Source of the DNA: Zygnema cylindricum
Lineage: Eukaryota; Streptophyta; Zygnematophyceae; Zygnematales; Zygnemataceae
DNA length: 13,760 nucleotides
Direction of reading: 5' to 3'
Assembly (NCBI GenBank): GCA_037447655.1
Contig: JBBHKE010001742.1
Location: 126,001 to 139,760, forward strand
The notes under the pieces are model-generated. The model was not told where the DNA came from. It saw only the letters and a list, made by a program, of their open reading frames with translations, and did no database searches. The stretch's first letter is position 1. Every line of letters starts with the position of its first letter. The position numbers were made by a program, and so were the translations under genes. Below, piece after piece: positions 1 to 7,760 of the stretch.

Positions 1-360
1 GGGTGACAAATGCGAAAAATAAATAAATCATAAAAACATTTTCATCCAATTTTTGCATGCTTTTGGAAAAAGGTCGAAAACAACATAATCTTTAGAAGAC
101 AAGCATCAGAAATTATTAGTAAACTCATAATAACTCATATTATCCCATAAATATGTCCCACAATAATTACAACTATAGCGATTGTCTTCCTCAAAAAAAA
201 AAGTCTTCACAAACCGCCAAATCAACATTCCCAACCTATAAGCGTTCTTCGCTATAATTCCCTTTTAGTATTTGCATTTTTGGACAGGAATAACTTTACA
301 TCAAAACTTGAAATACATACGTGTCTAGAAAAGAAATAAATATTTACGGATTTTAGTCCC
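1..360. other. Region downstream of the carboxypeptidase gene
   Basis: AT-rich sequence after the stop codon. It should contain the 3' UTR and cleavage site, but I see no canonical AATAAA on the minus strand within the first 150 bases after the stop, and no other gene. Confidence 0.4.
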
Positions 361-537
361 CTACGGATATGCAACTATGGAGTCAAATTCGAAGGGACTT
401 TGTGGGAGAGTTTTTTTTGCAAGAAATTGTTTAAACATGTAAAGCGCCACCTCGGGTTTATCATATGGAACAAAATGACCGGCTCCTTTGACGGTCGCAG
501 CTGTTAGCCCTTTGTACTCTCCAATCCAACCAGAGGG
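361..537 (-). CDS. Exon 13: catalytic histidine motif GAGHFVP and C-terminus
   Basis: Encodes residues 434-491 and the TAG stop: [20 protein letters not shown] with H454, then [18 protein letters not shown] and a 17-residue tail. G-A-G-H-x-V-P and the P-x-x-A-x-x-M-F helix close the S10 domain in relatives. The acceptor is TTTTAACAG. There is no transmembrane tail or ER-retention tetrapeptide, in keeping with a soluble enzyme. Confidence 0.95.
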   Translation of the reverse strand, partial: PSGWIGEYKGLTAATVKGAGHFVPYDKPEVALYMFKQFLAKKTLPQSPFEFDSIVAYP

Positions 538-3500
538 CTGTTAAAATAAATAAAGGAAAAAGAAAGGATAACGTTACAGCGACAAATAACAATAGCAACA
601 ATAATAATGAAGAGAAAAAGCAAGCAAGCAAAAAAATCAACAAGAAAAAAAGAAGAAAACAAAAACAGAAAAGGAAAATGGGAAATGGAAATGCTAAATT
701 CACAAGAAAGTTCAGGAAACAATTTGCAAGAATAATCATTGTTGACCTTTTGTACACTTCAATCTAGCCAAAGAATTGTTAAACGTACATTTATTTATTT
801 ATACACATATATTCATGCATGTGGGTATATATGCACTAAAGAAGTAACTTGAACGGAAAAACTGTACCTGATCATAGTAGTACCACGGATTATAATCATA
901 TAGCACTAGAGAGAGACCGATGGATTCTATGTTCTTCCTTGTTCCGTAAAACGGAACCACAACATCTGTATCGCCACTGCATAAATGCCCAGAAAGAGAC
1001 AAAAAAAGTCAAAAGGGGAGAAAGAGAGAGAGAGATGGAGGGAAAGGAAAAGCAAAGATGGAGTCTCGAAAGGAAAGAGTGAGTGAGAGAGAGAGGGAGA
1101 GGGAGAGAGGGAGAGAGGGAGGTAGAGAAGAGAGGACATGGGAGAGGGAAGAAAGATATAAAACAGGAGGGCAAGAATGCGAAAGGGTGAGGACAACAAA
1201 CTTGCAAATTGCAAATTGATAAGAATTAAGAGTCGAGTCTCCCCACCTGTACAACCAAACCTGAAGCTTTTCTTTTATCAGTTGTTTCAGAATGTAAACA
1301 GTAGACGGTACGTCTCGTCTATAGTTCAATGGATAACTGCAACGACCAGATAGAAACGTTTAAAAAAGAGCAGGTACATGATTTTGTGTGTGTTTGACTT
1401 TTTTTGCTCAATCACACATCTCCACTAATTTGGAAAAGAAAGCAAGAATTCATAATTAAAACTAAAGCCATCTTAAGTTTCAAACGGACAGGACAAAAAT
1501 TCAATTCAAATACCCAGTTCCGAATTCCCAATTTTCACATTTCCCTAATCCTCCAATTTCCGATTCCCGATTCTTGAATTTCCCAATTTACTAATTTTCC
1601 AATTCTCGAATACTAAATTGCCCAAGATCCCAATTCCCAATCCCAATTTCCCAACTTTTCCAACTTTCCCGAATTTCTCCAATTTCCCGAGTACTAATAC
1701 TCCCAGTCCGATGTCACGTCGCATGTATTTCTTACTGGTTGCACACCGTCCATTCTATGCCACCAGATTTTACGTGGATGGCTTTTTGTACGGAAGGAGT
1801 GTTCAAATATCTGCAGTCAACTCCGGTCAACCATGGTCAGAAATGGTCAAGTTTAAGTCAAACATAGTCAAAGATGGAAAACTATAGTCATCATTTCTCC
1901 AACAAAGTGAGCACAAATTACAAAAAATGGCGATAAATTTGGTAAACTTCACTTAGAATTAGCAATTCTTGGTTAACCATGGTTTGGCACTAAAATGGGC
2001 TTGGGCTTGGAATTGGATGGGTTTGCTCTAGGATTTGGTAGACTTGGCCTTGTTTTGGAAAAGGTTCGAAATTGGTATTAATTAATGTTAAATGATGTGA
2101 AACTAGTTGTGAGAAATTGATGTGAAAATTGTGTAAAATTGGGCAAGAACTGGTGTGAAATTTGTTCGGAATTGATGTCAAATTAATGTGAAATTCGGTC
2201 TGGCATTTTGGAAAAAGCGATGCTAACATGGTTTGGAAGTGGTGTGAAATTTTCTTGAAATTGTTGCAAATTTGGTTAGGAATTGATGTGAAATTGGTTC
2301 AAAGTCGATATGAAATCAGTGTGAAATTGGTTTGGGATTAATGTAAAATTGATGTGAAATTTGATTCAGATTTGGTTCGTACTTGGTTTGGAATTGGTTT
2401 GAAATTGGTTTGGAATTAAAATTAGCGTCAACTAAGTATGTGTAAAAATTGGTGCGTAATTGATGGGAACCTTTGTTATAGCTAGTTTGAAACTGGTTTG
2501 GAGTTGATGTAAAATAGGTTTGGAAGTGGTAGGAAATTGGTAAGGAACTTCATTTTTCCGTACTTGTAGATCCAGAGGCCGTAACATGCCGGATTGTCGA
2601 TACTAAAGGGCTTTGGGACGGTGGAGGGGGCCGTTTTCCCGACTTTAGACCCCGTTTTTAAATTGGGAACTCCGGTACTTTTTGTCTACAATAGAGGAGC
2701 AAAGCGTCAAATAAAAAACTAAATAAAATTAAAGGATTGAGTAAATGAATAATAAAATGATTGACCAATGAAACATATAAGCAAGTATGGAAATGGACAA
2801 GAAACGTTTATAAAGAGGTTAGTAAATAAATAAAAGAACAAAACAAGAAGACATCGAGTAAAGAAGATATAAATGATATAAATTAATTACAGAAGATTTA
2901 AATGATAGAAGGTATAAATGATAGAAGGTGTAAATGAGATGTAAATGATAGAAAACAAATGACAGAACATACAAATGGTAGAAGATATAAATGATAGAAG
3001 ATACAAATTATAGAACATATAAATAATGTAGGAAGATAGATATTGTACACATTTCTGCCTGGATTTAAAAATTTGTCCTTGTCCTTTTCTTTACCCTTTT
3101 TTTTGTCTCCTTATTCATCCTCTCTCTCGCCTCATCTTGAAAAGATTCGTGATATAAAATAGACCCATTTTGGTTCGATTTTAATCGACTCCCGGAGCCG
3201 GAATATGTGCAAACGGGCGCAAACACGTCTGGAAAATGGAGGGGGGAAGAGGTAAGGAGGAGGACAAAGGAGAGGGAGAGGTGGATAGGGAGAGGGGAGA
3301 GGGAGGGAGAGGGGAAGAGAAAAAGCGAGAGAGCGAGAGGGAAAGGGAGAAGGAGAGAGGACGAGGGAGAGAGGGGGAGAGGGAGGAGAGAGCACATGTA
3401 AGGAAAGTGAGGAAGGAGAGAGAGAAGAAAAAATGAAAGCGACAGGGAGAGAGAGGCAAGGAAAGGGGGAGTGAGAAGGAAGAAGAGAGAGATGGAGGGG

Positions 3501-6500
3501 AAGAAAAAGAGGAGAGATAAGAAAAGAAGGTATGGGAGAGTGAGGGGATAGGAGGGGGAGGGAAGAGAAGGGCACGGAAGGGAGGGTAAGAAAGAGGGGG
3601 CGAGAAAGGGAAACGAGTTAGGAGTGGGTGGGAGGTAGGAGATGGAGAGGGGGAGGGAAAAGGGAGGAGAAAAGGGAGAAGAGGAAAGGGTGGGGAGAGA
3701 ATGGGTGGAAGAGGGAGATCGAGAGGGACGAAGGGGGAGAGGGGTGAGGGAGAGGAAAAAATGTAGGGATAGGCGAAGGTGATAATGGAGCTTATTTAAT
3801 AAGTTTGATAATCTATTTGAAAGATTTTAGAGATAAATTAAAAGAAAAGAAATAACAAAAATAACATAAACTCACCATATAGATCGAAGGTGTCCTACTC
3901 GAAAAGGAAATGTGAAATAACAAAAATAAAAAGAAGAACAAAAAGGAAAATGAAAAATTGTTAAAAGGATGGACTAAATGTCCGAAATTTTTGGAGGATG
4001 ACTCAATTTTAAGTTTTTTCTTTTTTTTTCGCTAAGGACAAAATGTAAAGCTAATAGTTTCGACTCCAATTAAAACCTTTTTTAACTTTTTCTTTTTCTT
4101 TCTATAAAGCAAAAAAACGGGAAAAAACAACCTTTCTGTAAGAAAATCACGAAGGACGAGAAAAAATGTAAGACCAAAAAAAAAAAAACTTTCAAGTTAA
4201 AACAATGTTTTAATTCTTGTTGAAAAAAAGGGTTCTCATTAACAAAAAATGCATTTTTGTGAGATCAAAATCTTTTCCAGATTTTGTAAATTTTTTTCAG
4301 TTTTTGTTCTCTTTTGTTTCAAATTCCATGAACATAACATTTCATTAAATGTCTATTTTTATTTTTTCTCAATCTCATTGAACTCATGTTAGCATCGACA
4401 TATTATCATTTAACAACAAAAAAAAAGGTCTAGAATTTCTGAACATTTCACTTACATAGTATATATATACACTTTGAAAAAATGAGGTAACAGCAAATTG
4501 CATTCCGAGGGAATCATTTTCCTCGTCCATATATGCATTTCCGATTATAACTCCTTTAAGATTCATTTTCACTTTGATTTTGAATTTTGAAGGGTACTTA
4601 TTCCGGTCAACAATTTGTTTTGCAAGTTGAGGTACATAATGTCCTGTGACATCGAATAATGAAAATTATTAGGAAACTCAGAACCATTTTATTATGTACA
4701 GCCTGTCAATTGAGGATTATGAAAGAGAATTGTAATATCTTGGCATTTGTCCAAATCTTTTGAGTTTATGTTTGATCTCCGATAGTGGATGTGAGTTCCA
4801 TTAGGATACAATTTCAATGTCTAAAAATTGATGTTTGATGTTCGATGGGTGATGGTCAATATTCAATGTTCAATTTTTATCTTCCAACACTCGGTGTCAA
4901 ATATTTGACACTCAACATTGAATATCTGATCCAACGTCCAATATTTGATGGTTGATGTTTGATGTTTGATGGTTAATGTTTGATGGTTGATATTTGGTGT
5001 TTATATTTAATGTTTGATGTTTGGTGTTTGATGTTTGATGTTTGATGTTGTTATTGATGTTAATCTTTGATGCTAAATACTTGATGTCCGACATTCAAAT
5101 TTCAGTATTCCATGTTCAAATTTCAGCATTCAATTTCAATGTCGAATATTTGTTGTTCAATATTATACGTGTAATACCGAGTATCTGGTATCCAATGTTC
5201 AAAGTTTGAATGTGTTCGATGCTTTGGAGGAAAGCACATCGTGGATTTCTGTTAGCGTTAATAAAACTACTTCGTTGCCAGTTTTTAATTTGCCCCTAAA
5301 CCCTCGCCCTCCCTCGCCCTCTCCCTCTCCCTCTCCCTCCCCGTCCCCTTTCTCCTCCTCGTCTCCCTCTCCCTCTCCCTCTCCCTTTTCCTCTCCCTCT
5401 CCCTCCCCCTCCCTCTCCGTCTCCCTCTCCCTCTCCCTCTCCCTCTCCCTCTCCATCTCCATCTCCCTCTCCATCTACCTCTCCCCCTCCCTCTCCTTCT
5501 CCCTCTCCCTCTCCCTCTCCTCCCTCTTCCTTTTTGCCCGTCTCCCTCTCCCATTACAAGTTTTTTCTTTGACGTTGATTTGATATACGGTTGAAAGTCG
5601 TCATAAAAAGCTCGCACCGACATTAAAATAAACACCAAGTGTATAATCCTAAAAAGCTGGTATTGATTCTCGATGTAGAGTCTTAACCAGCTACTTTCCA
5701 CGAGAAAATTAAATTGCAAATAGATAAAACGAATGAACGAATATATAGAAAATGAGATAAAGCAATTTTTGCAAGCAAAAAACGTTAAAGGATATAACGT
5801 GTTGGAGATTAACACAATTTTTTCAGGAAATTGTCGGGAAGTTAAAAAAAAATGCATCTAGACTGACAAAAAACGGTGCAAAAAAGGTGTATTTTCATGA
5901 AGTCTTATAAAACTAGAGTTTAGTACAAACATAACAAAATATTACTTGAAAGAATAAATGAATTATGTATAAAAAAAACAATAAAAAACAAGCTCACCTG
6001 CATAACTTTCTCCGGAGAGGTAGAGAGGTCTTGTCTTATATGAAGGGAATTTGGTGAACCAACCCACCAAAAACCGGTAATTGTCCAGGCCTGGAGAGGG
6101 AGAGGGATACACGAACTGTGATTTAACCACTGAATAATGGAAATTCTTTTTGTATTTTACCTTAAAAAAACAAACAAACTTGCAAGTACAGAAAAAACTA
6201 ATCACGGGAAAGAGAAAAAAGTCACAGAATAAGATAGTATCAAATTCTTTCACCGGAAAAGGAAAATAAACAAACAAATAAATAAATAGACAAATGGAAT
6301 AAATATGTATATTTATATGCATATATACACAAAAAAAATAAAAATCTTACTAGTAGAGCTGTCATTTGCATTGTAATCCGCATTATTTTCCGAATAACTG
6401 AAACCGACACCCGCCGGAGATTCTACATATAACATATTGGCCTCTGGTACCCAAAAAAAAAACAAGAAGAAAAAACCAATAATACGATTAATCACAAAAA

Positions 6501-7729
6501 AAAATGTTAAGACTTTTACGGACGTCTTTTTTCCCTTCTTTTTTCTCCCTCCTTTTTTTTCCCTGTTTTTTTTCCTTTCTTTTTTTCTTCTTCTTCCTTT
6601 TCTTTTTCCTGTTATTTCCCTTCTTTTTTTTCCTTTTTTTTTTAATACGTAGCATAAGAACGAGGGAGGATACGAAAAAAAACAAAAAAGAGAAAAAATC
6701 GGAAATTTGACAGCATTTTTACCTTTGTTCCATGAGTACGGATTCCGTTTTAGGGCAGTTCCAGAACTGTTTTTTAGTCTGAAAAGAATGCAATACCGTT
6801 AACCACGATTAGGGTGGATATTATTATTATGAAATTTTTTTTCTTTTCTTGGTGTCATCACTGCTTATCCAATTTGGTCTCAGCTCATCAAATTTTAGGA
6901 ACTCCACAGTAATTCCTGTTTTACACTGAAAAAAAAAAAAAAAACCTTCGGAGTAAATTCAGGTAAAAAATGTATTTATATGGCTTTCTTTTGGTTAAAG
7001 GCAGGGAGATCACCTCCATGGCCCATTCTCTGCGAGGAAGCCAGACCCAATGGAGGAACATCCAGGCCCTGAAAACAAAATTACTCAATGTATATGAGAC
7101 ATTATGCATAAATACGATATGAGATAATACATATGAGATATGAGATATGAATACGCTATGAGATAATGCATATGAGATATGAGATATGAATAAGATATGA
7201 GATAATGCATATGAGATATAAGTATATACGTGAGATATAAATATGACATCCAATCGAAGGTTTGGGCATCAACATCGGCCATGAACATTCGAGGAGAAGA
7301 CGTTAGACATTGCCAATTGGACATTAGACAAGGCACATTACAAATTACACATAGCACATTGAAAAAAAAAAGGAAGTGACATTGGAGATCGTAAATTGAT
7401 GTTCATCACACGTCGGGTATTAGAGATTGGAAATCAAAATCTAAAAGTTAAATCGGATACGGGACATCGATGTCCTTCACAAAATCAGATATTTGAGGTA
7501 AAAAAAGTGGAAATTAAAAGTAACATCGGACATCGAACATCGATATCCATCCGCCATTTGGATATTAGAGATTGAATTTTCAACATTAAGCACTGAACCT
7601 CCAGCTTGAAAGATTACAAGCAGAACGTAAAACATAGAAACAAATCGAAAATTAAACATTGAAGTTCAAGAATTGAACATGTGGACTTTGGACGCGACAT
7701 TGGGAGATGACTTGGGAATCAGACATCAG

Positions 7730-7760
<31 letters not shown>

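Noticed and set aside
896-1329. Leu/Ser/Pro-rich minus frames over the GA tract
   Set aside because: They cross the purine tract of intron 11. The real coding part is 1247-1336, supported by family motifs and splice sites.
1618-1887. Plus-strand 89-codon frame
   Set aside because: Its apparent complexity at 1730-1820 is the antisense of exon 10; the rest is the Pro/Asn/Phe-rich CCCAATTT repeat.
3065-3575. Ser/Pro/Leu-rich frames on minus and Glu/Arg/Gly-rich frames on plus
   Set aside because: A product of the polypurine composition, open in several frames at once. Only 3095-3228 on minus carries family-specific residues (VFAPVC).
4021-4180. Minus frame [19 protein letters not shown] as a candidate for the missing segment
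   Set aside because: It is driven by T and A runs, has no cysteine pair and no W-S-H-A or I-S-D-E residues, and no phase-compatible donor follows.
4384-4455. Continuation of the exon 6 frame past GTAAGT ([12 protein letters not shown]...)
   Set aside because: It follows a full-consensus donor and loses family similarity, ending in an A/T-rich run.
4818-5165. Possible CRISPR-like array
   Set aside because: Units are 8 bp, contiguous and degenerate, with no spacers; the host is eukaryotic. The same holds for 7919-8252.
5199-5857. Pro/Ser-rich plus frame and Arg/Gly-rich minus frame
   Set aside because: Translation of the CCCTCT microsatellite within intron 5, with no conserved residues.
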